This document shows positions 10,991-23,997 of a stretch of 64,000 nucleotides of DNA, piece by piece (within the stretch, counting starts at the first letter, position 1; every line of letters begins with the position of its first letter). The DNA comes from Sternotherus odoratus. Lineage: Eukaryota; Chordata; Testudines; Kinosternidae. The notes under the pieces are model-generated. The model was not told the DNA's origin, searched no databases, and worked only from the letters and a program-made list of their open reading frames with translations. A program made the position numbers and the translations under genes. The stretch is taken from the NCBI GenBank assembly GCA_032164245.1, contig JAVMKO010000001.1:20001603-20065602 (forward strand). Reading direction: 5' to 3'.

Positions 10991-13052
10991 CACTAGGCAA
11001 CACCTGTATACTCAAATTCCTATTGCTAGTAAATGTCACAATTATGCAATTCTCTTGACTTCAATGGAATTATTTATATCAGGCTGAGAGCAGGGAAAGC
11101 AGATGTCATGGATGCAAAGAATGTTCATCCTGCAAATTTGTGACTCTGTGCCAGAATTCAAATGAGACCTCTTCAGGCCTGGCTGAACTCAAACCTGACT
11201 TCAGCGGTACATTTTTTTAGCAGGATGGTGTCCTCTCCTACGGAGTGAGGGATTCTGTTAAGTTGTTGTCTCATCCAGGAAATATGGATTTCCTCTTTTT
11301 GCGGGAGCTACCCTTCACTAGATGTTTTCAACAACAGAACATAAAGTGCAGATTGTTTTGCTCCACAGTAGTCAAGGACCTATAACCAGGTATCTCTCTT
11401 CCATACTGGCAGAAATGCTTTCCTTTACTCTGACTCCAAAAGTATGAAGAAAGAAGCATCTAGACAGCTCAAGTGATTGTAATTGCTCCAGCATAGGTCA
11501 GATACAAATGGCACCAATATGTGTTAGCCTCGTTCAAGGAAGAGTCTGTCTTTATGCCATTGATGCCAGATCTCATATATTCTCCATCTGGGTTTGAAGT
11601 CTCCTCACCTACATAGTGGTGTGGTTTGAGTTGCTAGGAGAAGAATTGTTTTTCCTTATTTGTTTTCTAATGGGAGTTGCTGGTACTCAGCATGTGGCAG
11701 TGGAGGTGAATTTTTATTTTATTTTAGGATGCTTTATCATATTATAGCAAGTACTGTCTGAGAAGAAGGATGATCTTTTGGGTAAGACACTGGGCAAGGA
11801 CATGCTACATCATCACAATAGTCCAAGGTTTTGATTATTGAGAGAGTCTGACCATTCATCAAGTAGTAAGCAACAAAAGCAAACAACAGTTTTAGTGGAC
11901 CTTCAGCAAGTTATTTCCTTTATGGTGATATATACAGTAATCCTAATAAATATTCTTTGTACAACACACTGTGAATTACACACCAGCATATTAACTTGTA
12001 CTCTGTCATCTAAGCCACCATTTCCCTGCCACTAGCACAGTGAGAAAATAATTTTTCAGTCAAAAACTAAGAGTGATGATTAAGTTATTAATGGGTCACC
12101 ACTGAGAGATTTTAAAGAAATCATTCCAACTGCTGGTTATTGTGCAGAAGATCTCCTAGATTTGGAAGTCATTTTCTGACTCAAATACTACTTTAAAAAG
12201 TAACAGAATCTAGGATTTGCTGAAAAGGTTAGAAGTTAAAGAATTAGAATGATGGCTTACCAAAGCTTACACATATTTTATTTCTTTTAATGCATCATTT
12301 CCCCCAAAATAGCCTCTAATGGATTCTCGGACGATCCCTGGATCTTTGCTTTTTCTAGAGGCCATTTCTAATATTATTTTTGATAGGGTAAAGTGCATCC
12401 ATATAGATGTCTGCTTTATTGAATGTTCTGAATCCTCGCTGGAAAGCTGCACTTGGGTTGTCATCCTATATATATATAAATAAGTCGAAGACTTCAATTT
12501 TATATTTTTATATATATATATATAAAATTGACTTTCAATTCTTCAAGTGAAACATTCCAAAGAGTATTTCATTTCAGTCCATACAGATTTAGAGCTTGAT
12601 TCAAATCTTTGACCCACTATAACCATCTACTTAATTCAGCCCATCAGGGTTAGAATTTCAGATGACCCTGGTGAGGAAGCTGTTTAAGGGCTCACCCTGA
12701 AACTCCTAGCTCCTCTGTAAGTACCTGATGGGCTAACTTCTTATGAGATTACGTCGCTGTAGAATCCATAAGGCCAAACCATTGTGTTAGGCAAATACAA
12801 ATACAAAGTGAGGGTGCATCCTCACATTGAAGAGCTTACATATGACACATGCTAAAGGGATACTATGAGTGGGGACTGGGGAGTGTCGTGGCACATTTTG
12901 CTAGGAAACTGATCCATTATGTGAAAGGGAGGGAGGGATTTTAGTAGCCTAGGGAAGGGTGGCAGTTCAAAATGGGGGGAGAGATGGTAACGCTGAAGAG
13001 GGTGGAAGTGGTAATGACAGAGGGATAGATAACTAGCGGGTTCAGTGCAAAC
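10991..13052. other. Intronic sequence, one AT hairpin
   Basis: No coding signal. A possible fragment of the dispersed SINE-like tail lies near 12790-12840. The AT hairpin is listed separately. Confidence 0.45.
12494..12531. repeat. AT hairpin around a (TA)n run
   Basis: Perfect 12-bp arms, tcaattttatat (12494-12505) and atataaaattga (12520-12531), around a TA run. Cruciform-prone, with no gene association seen. Confidence 0.8.
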
Positions 13053-13064
13053 ATTTTTCAGTGA

Positions 13065-13266
13065 CCAAGAGTCTTGTAGCACCTTATAGACTAGCAGATT
13101 TTAGGGATCATGAGCTTTCGTGGGTTAAGACCCACTTCATCAGATAAATGAAGTGGGTCTTAACCCATGAAAACTCATGATCCCTAAAATCTGTTCGTCT
13201 ATAAGGTGCTACAAGACGCTTTGTTGCTTTTGCAGATCCAGACTAACACGGTACACCTCTGATACT
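13065..13266. mobile_element. Palindromic Penelope-like terminal element, 202 bp
   Basis: The left half (13065-13143) is the inverted complement of the right half's start: cttgtagcaccttatagac versus gtctataaggtgctacaag. The right half continues into 'tgcagatccagactaacacgg', a tail typical of turtle Penelope-like elements. It is flanked by a perfect 12-bp duplication atttttcagtga (13053-13064 and 13267-13278), so it inserted as a unit. On the minus strand, CTGATGA (13143-13137), a 6-bp GTGGGT/ACCCAC stem with a 4-nt loop, and GAAA (13119-13116) form a hammerhead-ribozyme-like core, as known from Penelope-like elements. The expected 2-bp stem III looks broken. Confidence 0.75.
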
Positions 13267-16200
13267 ATTTTTCAGTGAGACACTGATCCCCTGCAGAGCA
13301 AATGTGATTCCTTCTTGAAATGTGCTAGCAGTAAAGCCTTTTTCTCTCTTTACCTTCCTTTCTGAGTTCCATATGTTTTACGCCTGTCTGAAATACCTTC
13401 CAACTTCTATTGAAACTAATGTGCTAGGTGGCCATTGGGACTGGGGAAGCCAGGAATCCTTCAGGTGTTTGACGACTTCAATCCCCTCAACCATCCATTT
13501 CCCCATTTTGGGGCCCCGTGCTGCTCCCACTGAACTCAGAGTGAGTAAAAACAGCAGGGCAATAGAGCGATGAAGACCCCCAGGTGGAGTGAAAGTGAGA
13601 GGACAATGAGGGGGAGATGAGGCCCTTCATGCAGAGTGTGTGTTGAAAGGGAAATGAGTCACTGAGGTATCATGAGCAGATGGGATCCTCTGGGGGAGGG
13701 AGGAAGAGAGGGTAGCCAGTTCTCACTCATAATAGTCCATGTGCCTCGGTTGTAGTAGTGGATGCTCAGCACCTCTGAAAATCAGACCCCAGGTATCGAA
13801 AGTTGAACACCCAGAAATGCACGCCTCAGTTTCACAGTCTGTAAAATTAGGATCATTACGCTTCTGTGTGTCACAGTGACATTGTGGACACTTGGAGATT
13901 TTGTGGCTTTGGAGACACTCTTGGAGTATAAAGTTCTTATTTATTATTACTGGAGAAATGAGGAATGTGGGAGAGAAAGTGAGTGGAGGGCAAAGGAGAA
14001 TGGATGTAAGTGAAAATAAAGAGATGGTGAGATATTGCATTTCCCCCAAAACCTGCATTCTCTTGTTCTATGGATGTGATAGTTTCAGTCAGGGCTTGAG
14101 TGGAATGAGAGCTATCATACGTTGCTATGTTGAGAAGAAAGAATAAGAAAGAAGATAAACTTAACCCATTGAGAGGAATTGTGCTAAAGCCTAGTCCCTC
14201 TATTTATATGGAGTTGTCTGAGATTGTAAAATGATTGCTATGAAGAAAATTGGAGACTGTAAATATTGTAAAAGCCTGTTTCAAAGAAGTATGAGGTTTT
14301 GCTTAGAATATTGATAACCTCTAAAAATCTTTCTGCAGCAATAGCATAATTTTCCTTTTGTTAGACGATAACACTGTAGCAGAAACCTGGGAATGTAAAG
14401 AAACCATCCATATATTCACCACCACAAAGACATTCCTTTGATCATTTAGGTCAGTGTGTAAAAGTACAATATCCAAACTAACTAAATCTAATACTTGCAT
14501 GGTCTGAACTGTAATTTCATAAAAATGCTATTTTTACAAATTGCTTTTAAATGGTAGTTTTAGATTCAGAGGTTGGTGAATGATGTAGTCATATAGCACC
14601 TCAGCAGGAATACATTAGACAGCACAGGAGATGCAAACTTAAGTTGTGTGCATTATATAGAAAGATGGATAGCTTTATCCTTGTTGACCTTCAGTGTATA
14701 ACATATAGACATGCTTCTTGTTTGCAGAGCCAGAGAAAGGCGAACTGGAGGCTGTATATTTTTATTTCACTCACTACACCCTAACATATCTAGGTTAGTC
14801 TAAAATGAAGTATTGGTCTTTTTATAGCTTTTGCTTCTACCAATTGTTAGATGTTCACTCTTGCAGAGAAAAGTCATTGATACCACTACAAGATGAAGAA
14901 AGTTCCATTGATTTTCCTGGCATCTTGTGCTTACCGCTAATGCACTCACCAGCCAAACAGGTAGGGCTACCTCATATAACAGATCTGGCTGTGTCCACAA
15001 AATACTTTAGACAGTTGTTTTCAACACCCAGCATCAGCACTGCTATATGTGAAACATTGGTTATTTGCAAAAAAATAGGTAATGGGCAAATAGTCCATTG
15101 TTAATTTTATCTTTTAATCAGAAAGTGCAGAATAGAGAATGATCCTCCTGACTTCCGTGGATATAAACTTAAATCTGTCCAGCAAGGAAATGTGGTAATG
15201 AATGGAAGATCCTTAATAAATCAAATGCCTTATTATGCCATATTGAGGTTATATTTAAGACTTCAAAATAATTCACATTGCATAGCAGGATTTTTTTAGA
15301 GAATTAAAAATTTGGTAAGTGCTGTTGCTATAGATGGCTACAATTCTTTCTTGTGGAATTTCGAATAAAATGTCAGGAATGATGTATGGTGTTTGCTTTC
15401 TTAATACCAATGGTGTCAAGATGCAGAAAAATCTTCTTGAATGAGAATTAGGATGACTTTTTGACCCTATCTTAGTTTTTTCCAATGGAATTACTGTTTA
15501 TAGTTCCAGAAGGAATGACTAGCCAACAACCATATTTTGTTCTTTAAAATGGGTGAAATCATTTGGAGCCAAACATCTTGTGTGGAATATCAGGCTAAGT
15601 GATGTAGAGTTAAATGTAATACACTGGAACAAAAATAGATGTTTTGTGTTTACAGAGACCAAAACAAGACTAAGACCCCTTGGAAACCAGTAGAGGTTTT
15701 GGATACTCAAGGAATACAGGATCGGGTCCTAAGTAATGAAATTATCTGCAGTGATACTTATGAAGGAGAACATAATGGTGCTAGATGTGAGATTGTATTG
15801 TAGGACAAAAAGGAAGGTTAGATAATCACTGAGGACAGTGCCAACTAAGTGGCTAAAAATGTCCCTTAACTGGCCAGCTAGGGGTTCCTCACATGTGGAG
15901 GATATGCAGATTGTATAAAGCCATCTTAGCTGGCTCCTCTGTCACTCCAGTGTAGAAGTCATGGCCAGGGAGAAGGGGTGTCACCAGTGGTGATTCCACC
16001 AGGAGTACCGATCTTTAAGGGTTATAGATAGATGGCATCATCTATTGGTTTTGCACTCCCTACCCTCCCAACTTCAGTCGATGCTTATTGGGTGCAGCTC
16101 AGAATGGGGGCAGGGTGAGGGCGTATTGAATAGGAAAGTTGGCATTCATAAGGAATTAATTAATTATTACCCACTTTAGCAGCTTTTAAATTGTTTGTTC

Positions 16201-16470
16201 GTTGAGGGGGAACGATCCACATCTTTCAAAATGGAACTGAAAATGGTGAACCCTAAGTGCCAGATTTTCAAAGGTGGACACAACTGGTGCTGTTGTAAGA
16301 ATGCATGTGCACCGCTTGCATCCACCAAACTTTTCATTTGGATGTGCACATGTGAACTTGTCTGCACAAATTGGGGAATGTCATGCCTATAAACCCTGGG
16401 ATTCAATGGGAGTACAGTGAGGTCAATATGAATTTTGCTTTTGTAAGAAGTGCAGGTTCTTCTTGAGTGG
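13267..16470. other. Intronic sequence with a faint SINE-like fragment
   Basis: Around 13735-13870 are degraded repeat pieces: 'gctcagcacctctgaaaatca', resembling the hairpin MITE at 47276, and 'cctcagtttcacagtctgtaaaa', resembling MIR. Around 16259 there is another 'ccagattttcaaa' scrap. No genes recognised in the remaining sequence. Confidence 0.45.
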
Positions 16471-17345
16471 TTGTTCATGTCCATTCCAATAGGTGTCTGT
16501 GCGAGCCACGTGTACAATCATCGGACATTTTTACCCTAGTGGTACCCGTCGGGTCGGCTGTGGAGCCCTCTGGAGTGGCACTGTTATGGCAGCGTATACT
16601 GGTCCCAATGAAACACCCCCACCCCAGCGCTGCCCCGCCGAAACAAACCCCGCCCCCCATGCTGGCCAGCCCCGGAAACGAGCCTCCCCCCCCCCCCCCC
16701 CCCCCGACAGTGCCACCCAGCCAAACACCCTCCCCTCCCCTGGTCCCAGTGCCGCCCGAACTCGTGAGAACACCCCCTTCCTTCCCCAGCGCCACCCTGC
16801 CGAAACACACACCCCCAGCGCCAACAGAGCCTGCCAAAACACCTCCCCCAGTGCCCCCCAGCCCTCCATAAACATCTCCCCCTCCCCAGCACCACTCGGC
16901 TCTTCATACCCCCACACCCTCTGGCTTGTCTACTCATCCCCCTGCCTCCCGCTCGCCTTCTCAACACCCCCCCACACCCCGCTGCCGGCTCACCTGCACC
17001 CCCACCTGCTGGCTCTGCCCCGCTCGGCTCTTCATCCCTCTCACCCTCCTGGATCACCTACTAACCCCCGTCCGCCTGCTTGCCTACTCAGCCCCCCAGC
17101 TCACCTTCCTGCCTGCTGCCAGCTCGCCTGCTTCACCTTCTGCCTGCCCCCGCCCCCTGCCGCTGGCTTACCCTCACTCCCCCGCCTGCCACTGGCCTTT
17201 TCACCACCCCACCAGCCAGCCAGCCAGCTGTTGGCTTGTCCCACCCCGCCTCTTGCCTACTCACCCCCTGCAGGCCTCACAGTGAGCCCCCCTATACACC
17301 CCTCGCGGGCCACACAGTGAGCCCACGCGGGCTGCATGTTGTGCA
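16471..17345. repeat. C-rich low-complexity block headed by a dispersed repeat
   Basis: The first ~140 bp (ttcatgtccattccaatagg..cgtcgggtcggctgtgg..tggagtggc) look like the start of a dispersed turtle repeat. From about 16605 to 17290 the + strand is C-rich with degenerate tandem units (ctgcctgctgccagctcgcc-like) and a C-run of about 20 near 16690. Open frames up to 275 codons are proline-rich readings of this composition in three overlapping frames, not genes. Confidence 0.75.
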
Positions 17346-18231
17346 GGCCTGTAATCTAAAAGGAGCTTCTCCCTTTCCTCTTGTCCTTTTTCTTTAGCAT
17401 TGTTGATTATTTCATTATTATCCTTATTTTCCACTCTCACAATTCAATTGCATTTTTCTCCTGTATTTTTTTTTTACTCCACAATATTCATTCTCTCACT
17501 AAGTCCTGTCATTTCTTCCTATATAATATTGTATAAATCTACCCCTTCCTCGTTAGCCCTCACACTGCTCCTATTGCCTTCAGTGGTGCAGGAATCAGAT
17601 CCTTTGTTTCCTTGATAGTACACACATTTTGGTAATCTCTGACTTTAATTACTGTTTTTCTCTCTCCTGCCTCCCCTACTGTCTTCCCTCTTGCTGTGCT
17701 GAACACTATTACTGAAGTTGTCATCTTGCTCTTTCACTCTCACTAGGTTGCCCCATTCTGAGTCTTTCTCATGCATCCTGTCTTTCACAGCATTAAATCC
17801 ATCTTTCCCATTTTCCCTCTTCCAGACCTCATCACTACCTAAGTATTTCCTCTCATTTCTTCCTACTCCATTGTTACTCACTACCCTGTTCCTAATTCTT
17901 TCTACTTACAGTTTCTTTTATCTTATGCCACTCTTGGTTTCACACTTTCTATTATGCAGTCCCATGGCCTCCTAATTCTTTTCTCCTGTCCCTCAAGTAC
18001 CTCATGGGAACCCATTTCTGCAGAAAGCACTTAGCACACTGTTGCAGATAAAGAATGTTAATATATTGTCCGACCTTGCTGCGAATGCCAAATTTAGGAC
18101 AGACTGATAAAAAAAACAGGGCCAACATACCCCCAAACTGGTGGCTTTTTCTGTAATTAGATTTTACCAAGCCTGTAACAGAAGTGAGCTCCTGTATCAC
18201 CGTACTGGTTAACATGAAGCCAAAATACAGT
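17346..18231. other. Pyrimidine-rich intronic sequence
   Basis: T/C-rich on the + strand from about 17355 to 17960. No repeat family or gene recognised. Confidence 0.5.
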
Positions 18232-18960
18232 CCTTAGACAATCCAGCCCCTGTCACCACCTGGGCATCCGGTCTTTATGATGAGAGGTTACTGAGGTTAT
18301 ATATATAATTCTTCTAATCCCAAAGGATTCCCCAGGTCTAGATTCAGTTCAGCTCTTACCCCAAAATCACACTTGTAGTCAATCCCTTAGTAACTAAAAA
18401 TGAACAGTTTATTAATATAAAAATGACTCATTAAAGGAACCATATACATTACAACTGATTTCAGAGTTTGCAGGTAAGGATAATAGTGACGATGATAAAT
18501 TTGCTAGCTTGATTAAGTCTCACTGGTTCACACATTAGATTGGGGGTCACCAGTCCATTATTCAAAGCTCTTCTTCGTTAGAAATCCTGTCCAGAGATGT
18601 GAAGCAGGAATAAAGACAAAAGTGATGTCAGTGTCCTTTTATACTTTCAGCCCAAGTGCATGAAAAGTTACTGGCAAAAGATGGATTCTTAGATCACATG
18701 TCCTTACATGTGTTGCTGAATCATGGAGTAGCCATAGCCTCAGTGACCTCTGAAATGTCTCCAGGAGAGGCTCACTGGGAGAGCTGATTGTCCTTAATAG
18801 GTCATCTAGGAGACTGGCTAGCCTTAATGCCATTCTGTCTTGTGGAGTCTCTCAAGAAAATGACATGTTTGAGAGACAAACACTTAGTAAATATTCATAA
18901 CTTCATATCCAAAGATTATACATGGATTTAAACAGGATAATAATATATAGCAGCCTATAA
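18232..18960. mobile_element. Possible LTR remnant
   Basis: Composition and layout resemble the retroviral-type LTRs elsewhere in the window: 'acagtttattaatataaaaatgac' in the middle and short sequence blocks of LTR character. No clear TG..CA ends or target duplication were found, so this is tentative. Confidence 0.25.
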
Positions 18961-19155
18961 CTTTTTACATGATATATTTTGTACACAATTTATTGCAATT
19001 TTGTAACAATTTTGTACTCAGTGTAATTTAATCTGTGTAACTAGTTATCTCCCTTTTTATACAGCATCAGACCATGTTCTCTTTATCTATAATTTCTCCA
19101 GCATCTGTTTAGGTAAAAGTCATCTTGTGCCTTGTCTTTGTTTCTCTTGTGTCTG

Positions 19156-19440
19156 TTAGGCTTGGTCTACACTAGCCAGGGGGTGGGGGTGGTCGACCTA
19201 AGATACGCAACTTCAGCTACGTGCATAACGTAGCTGAAGTCGGCGCATCTTAGGTCGGCTTACCTGGTGTCAGCGGGCTCCCCCATCGATTCCGCTTGCA
19301 CCTCTTGGTGAGCTAGAGTCCCAGAGTTGACAGGTGAGTGCCTTTGGGGATCAATTTAGCATGTTTAAATGAGACACGATAAATCGATCCCAGATAGATT
19401 GATCGCTACCCGATGATCCAGCAGGTAGTGACGACCTACA
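19156..19440. mobile_element. TIR MITE (GTCTACAC type)
   Basis: The left end, ttaggcttggtctacactag, has an eroded partner at the right (ggtagtgacgacctac). The interior contains a strong hairpin at 19191-19259 (cgacctaagatacgc .. gcgcatcttaggtcg with cttcagctacg / cgtagctgaag inside). Same superfamily as the elements at 5215, 23053 and 32806. Confidence 0.7.
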
Positions 19441-19540
19441 TTGTAAGACCTTTGGGGCATGGAGTTACTCTTGCTCTGTTTTGTAAAATGCTTTGTTAAA
19501 TTTACAAAGTTTACATAGTGTCACAAAAACCCATCAGCTA

Positions 19541-20100
19541 GATTTTTTGCATTGAACCCTTTAGGGCAGAGCAGTACTGGAATACGGCATACAGTTCTGA
19601 TATCCACACCTTTCAAAGAATGTTGAAAATTTTGAGATGGTGCCAAAGAAATGATTTGGAGGGAAAAGATTCATCACTGTGAGAGACTTTGAGCCCAATC
19701 ACTTTAGTGTATCAAAAAGCAGATTTGAGGTGACTGATTTACAATGTACAAGTATTGTCACAGTGAGAAAAAAAAACAGGCACTAAAGAGCTCTTTAACT
19801 TGGCAGAAAAAGGAACAGCAAGAACCAGTGGCTGGATGCTGAAGCCAGACAAATTCAAATAAGAAATTAGGTATACATTTTTAACAGTGAGGATGATTAA
19901 CCCCTGGAACAAACTCCTAAAGAAAGTGGTGAAGTTGCCATCTATTCTTGTCTTTAAATAAAAAGTGGATACATTTCTGGGGGATACTTTAGCCATTTAT
20001 GTGGTTGGGCTCAATACAGGGCTAACTAGTTGCAATTTAATGCCTGTGATATGCAAGACGTTAGACTCAATGTTCTGATGGTCCTTACTGGACTTAAACT
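19541..20100 (+). mobile_element. CR1 LINE 3' end, degenerate
   Basis: Starts in the region coding the CR1 '..WNT(A)YSSD..' thumb segment (tactggaatacggcatacag) with many changes. It ends with the CR1 3' signature (tagactcaatgttctgatgg .. cttaaactatgaat). No intact frame. Confidence 0.75.
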
Positions 20101-22654
20101 ATGAATTTTGTAAATCTCACTGTATATTTTGCTATTTGCAGTGATTTTGTGTGATCATTTCAAACCCATGATAATAAATCCTCCTATTGCCTGTATAGTG
20201 TTTCTATTCTCTCTGTGTTCATACTATAGAAAAGCAGAATGCGAGCTTTAATCCATTTAAAGAAAAAGAAAAAACAGAAAGGAGAGGGGAAAAACCACAA
20301 TTCAACGATGTTAAATTAATTTAACATGTTCAGCCCTCTGTTTACAGAAGTGCAAATTGCTCAATGACATTTTTCTAACCCAGTCAATGTTTTAATAGCC
20401 TTTGGCAGTGCAGATACTTCAAATTTAAACTCAAAATAAATTATACACAAAGCCCGGTATTTTTCTGTGTATAGCATTTGGCTGATATGCCAAAAGAGAA
20501 CTTTTTTTTTCCTGGAAGTATCCAGATCTGGCCCAAAATTGATACATGGATGAATAAAAAGTAGACAGTAGTGTTGAGTATCTCTTCAGGTGATTAAGGT
20601 GCCAGATAATCTTTGTGTTGCCTGTAAAACAAAAGAAAAGGAGAGAGGGATATTGTGGCATAACACATAAAAAGACAGAATTGGTAACAAAAGGGGGAAA
20701 CTACATACGGTGAAACCTGGTTTTATTTTAGTGCTATAGCAAATCAGTTTAAAAGTAATTGCCAGCAATTCTGATGGATAGGGATTTATTCTCAATACAG
20801 ATGAACCAAATTCATAGAAACGTTATCATCTAAATTCCTCCTATCTTCTCTCTGGAATTTAATTAAAATTAAACTTTCAACCATTCCTTTTGCTTTTGCC
20901 ACTATCATCAAGGTCATATATAATTAAGCTGACCTGAAACTTTTTTTTTTCTGGAAGACAAGTGACTTTCAATTTTCTCACCTTCTCAGTTAAAATGAAA
21001 GAGGCATTAAACTCTGGTAAATACTCCCTCTGAGGAACTTTTTCCTACACAGAGCAACCATTGAATTCAGGATCTGAATTAAAATGAACAGACAAAAACC
21101 ATTGGATCTTACATTAATACAGCTGAAAGATCATTTTGATCATGAACAGACTCTAAAGTGGTCATTTATGACCCCCTTTAATTGTGAGGAAAGCAAATGT
21201 CTCCTCAGCATTATTCAATTTTTACATCTTTAAGCTTAGTTGTGAACTAATTCACTATTATTCTCATGTATCCTTTTTCAGGAGAAACACATAACATTTT
21301 CCTCTTGTCAAGAATTTTCAGAACCTTATTAAGATTATTGCATGAAGCAGATATATGAGGGTTGGGGTTTTTTTAGGTCCAACTAATGCTCGTGTAACCT
21401 TGCCTGTTTTTCTTGTCACTGAATCATTTGGCATTTCCTCCTGAGAAAGCATCACTTCCACTAGTGTTGATTCAATGTAGCTGGTTAGTGAGAGTATTGC
21501 TTACCATATAGCTTTCATTACATGGCAGCAGGTGTAGGCTTCCCAACTGGGCAGATAAGCAGTATGGAGATAAACAACAACAACAAAAAAGAGAGTAGTT
21601 TGGGTTGAAAGTGGTAGAAGGGAAAGAAGAGAACTGAAGGGAAGATAGGGTAAGGAAAAGGTAAAACAAGGAAAGGATAGTGAGAAATGGAAGAGGACAC
21701 AGAGCAGAGAAAATATGTACGATGCAAAAAAAAGAGTTGTCTACCTATTACAATTTCGGAGTGAATTTGTTGCATATAAGTTAAATCTCAGAGTAATTCA
21801 CCTCATTTAATCTTCTGAACACATACAGCAAAGAGCAGTGGAAATCCAATTTTCCATACAGCACCTGTGTGCCTCTACCTCCTTTCAGTTCAGTTTCCTT
21901 GTCTATTCTATTATTGGCTGACCTGATGGATAGCTTTCCATTAAGCTCTAGAATCAGAACCCCACTGTAATCCAAGGCCACTAAATCACTATAGCTTGGA
22001 AGTCTCTTCTGTTACCAGTCCCTAAGCCACAATGTTCTCCTAAATGTATATTTTGTCAGTACTTTCAGATAAGTTCTCATATTGCAAACCCTGTTGAATT
22101 TCTCTCAAGTTTTGATTCAAGAAATACAAACTCATAATTTTATTGGGATTCTCGGCATTTACAATGAGAAGCCTAGATGTGCAAATTGAAAACATCTAGC
22201 ATGACATTAACATGCATTATAGAGAAAATCCAACTCAGTGCACAGCAAAGCAAACAAGTCCCATGCCCATCTGTATGCGATTGTTGCTGAAGAACAGAAA
22301 GCTGTGCCCCAGACTGCAGTAAATGATGAAGGGCAACTACTGCCGGGTATGAGCCTAGATACCACATGCTGATGTCCCATCCATTAGATTTGGGTCCAGT
22401 GAAGGTCACAGACATTGACCACACTCCCAAACTAATTTGCTATGGTGATCTTCTGTTTCTGTGGTCCAGTACAGATGTCATACACAAATATTTGACCCAC
22501 AAATTACAGGAGGATGCAGTGTTTAATGCAGACTCTGGCCAACCGTAACACACTCCTAAAAGAAATGTGCCATTTCCACTGCACTGTGTCATACACAACC
22601 ACAGAGGGGAGGACCACGATTTGTATTACATATATCAGTATATTTTACATTATA
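20101..22654. other. Intronic sequence, nothing recognised
   Basis: AT-rich, no supported feature. Short open frames have no domain signal. Confidence 0.5.
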
Positions 22655-23052
22655 ATAAATGTAGATTCCCAGGCCAGAAGGGACCACTGTGATCATTTGG
22701 TCTGACCTCCTGTATGACACAGGCCATGGAATTTCCCCAAAATAATTGCTAGGGCAGATGTTTTAGAAAAACACCCAATCTCGATTTAAAAATAGTCAGT
22801 GCTGCAGTATCTATTGCTAAATTGAATATCCTGGCTAAACTGTTAATCTGAATGGTTAATTATCCTCTGTTTGAAAATGCACACCTTTCCAGCCTGAAAT
22901 TATCTAGCTTCATTGGATAGTGGTATATCTTTCTCTGCTAGACTGAATAACCCATTATCAAATATCTGTTCCCCAAGTAGGTACTTATAGACTGTAATCA
23001 AGTCACTCCTAACCTTCTCATTGTTAACCTAAATACATTGAACCCCTTGAGT
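22655..23052 (-). mobile_element. CR1 LINE 3' part, interrupted
   Basis: The left edge has the CR1 3' signature in reverse (aggccagaagggaccactgt, ggtctgacctcctgtatg), followed by degenerate RT C-terminal sequence. It stops at the junction with the TIR element at 23053. Confidence 0.85.
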
Positions 23053-23095
23053 CTCTTGGTATGTCTTCACTACAGGACTAGGTCAATCTCCCTTA

Positions 23096-23130
23096 ATTCG
23101 ATTTTCTAAATTCAATTTAGAAAATCGAAT
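23096..23130. repeat. Perfect palindrome, 17-bp arms
   Basis: Arms 23096-23112 (attcgattttctaaatt) and 23114-23130 are exact complements separated by one C. Located just inside the left TIR of the surrounding element. Confidence 0.95.
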
Positions 23131-23334
23131 CAGTGTGTCCCCACCAGGACAGCAGGTCGACAGTGGTCGACACTGTCTGTCCTAGAACTTTTTCAGGGGT
23201 CGACATAGCCTGCATTGCACTGTGGGTAGGTAGCCCACAGTGCAATGCATGCTGGACCCCCCCCTACCCAAGCAGCCCCGCCGGACCCCCCCCCCCCGCC
23301 CGCCCGAGTGGGGGGGGGGGGGAGAGCCAGCGCA

Positions 23335-23997
23335 GGGCTGCTTGAGCAAGCCGGTCAGCTGCTTGGTCAATTTCAGGTGAAACTGACTAGGCAGCTCACC
23401 GGCTCGCTCAAGCAGCCCCGCACGGGACCCCCCGCCCCCCACCCGAGCAGCCCCACGCCCACCTGAACAGCACCCGCACCGGACCCTCCCCCCGCCCACC
23501 CGCCCGAGGGGGGGGGGGGAGAGCCAGCGCGGGGCTGCTTGAGCGAGCCGGTGAGCTGCTTGGTCAATTTCAGGTGAAACTGACTAGGCAGCTCACCGGC
23601 TCGCTCAAGCAGCCCCGCACAGGACCCCCCGCCCCCCACCCGAGCAGCCCCCCGCCCCCCCCCCCACCTGAACAGCACCCCCGCCGGACGCCCCCCCCCC
23701 GCCCGAGGGGGGGTGGGGGAGCCGGCGGGCTGCTTGAGCGAGCTGGTCAGCTGCCTACTCAGTTTCACCTGAAATTGACCAAGCAGCTGACCTGCTCGCT
23801 CAAGCAGCGCCGGACCCCCCCGGCCCCCCACCCGAGCAGCCCTGCGGCCCCCCCACCTGAACAGCCCCCCTGCCGGACCCCCCCCGCCCGCCCGAGGGGG
23901 GGGGAGAGCTGGCGGGCTGCTTGAGCGAGCCGGTGAGCTGCCTAGTCAATTTCACCTGAAATTGATCAAGCAGCTGACCCTCTCGCTCAAGCAGCCG
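23335..23997. repeat. Four tandem ~84-nt hairpin units
   Basis: Hairpins lie at 23335-23418, 23532-23615, 23727-23810 and 23914-23997, spaced 197, 195 and 187 bp. Each begins gggctgcttgagc and ends in the complement gctcaagcagcc, with a centre around aatttcaggtgaaact. In units 1 and 2 the centre reads caatttcaggtgaaactg; in unit 3 it is the reverse complement; unit 4 is intermediate. Arms are nearly perfect complements. Spacers are C-runs, then cgcccgag, then G-runs. Confidence 0.93.

Noticed and set aside
16467..17397. 275-codon proline-rich frame and neighbours
   Set aside because: C-rich low-complexity sequence open in three frames at once; no gene structure.
23133..23924. Open frames of 70-152 codons across the hairpin array
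   Set aside because: They follow the tandem units and G/C runs; translations repeat with the DNA unit on both strands.
23335..23997. Regularly spaced palindromic repeats, superficially CRISPR-like
   Set aside because: Eukaryotic context, ~84-nt hairpins with ~110-nt low-complexity spacers that are similar to each other, no cas genes; it is the body of a transposon.
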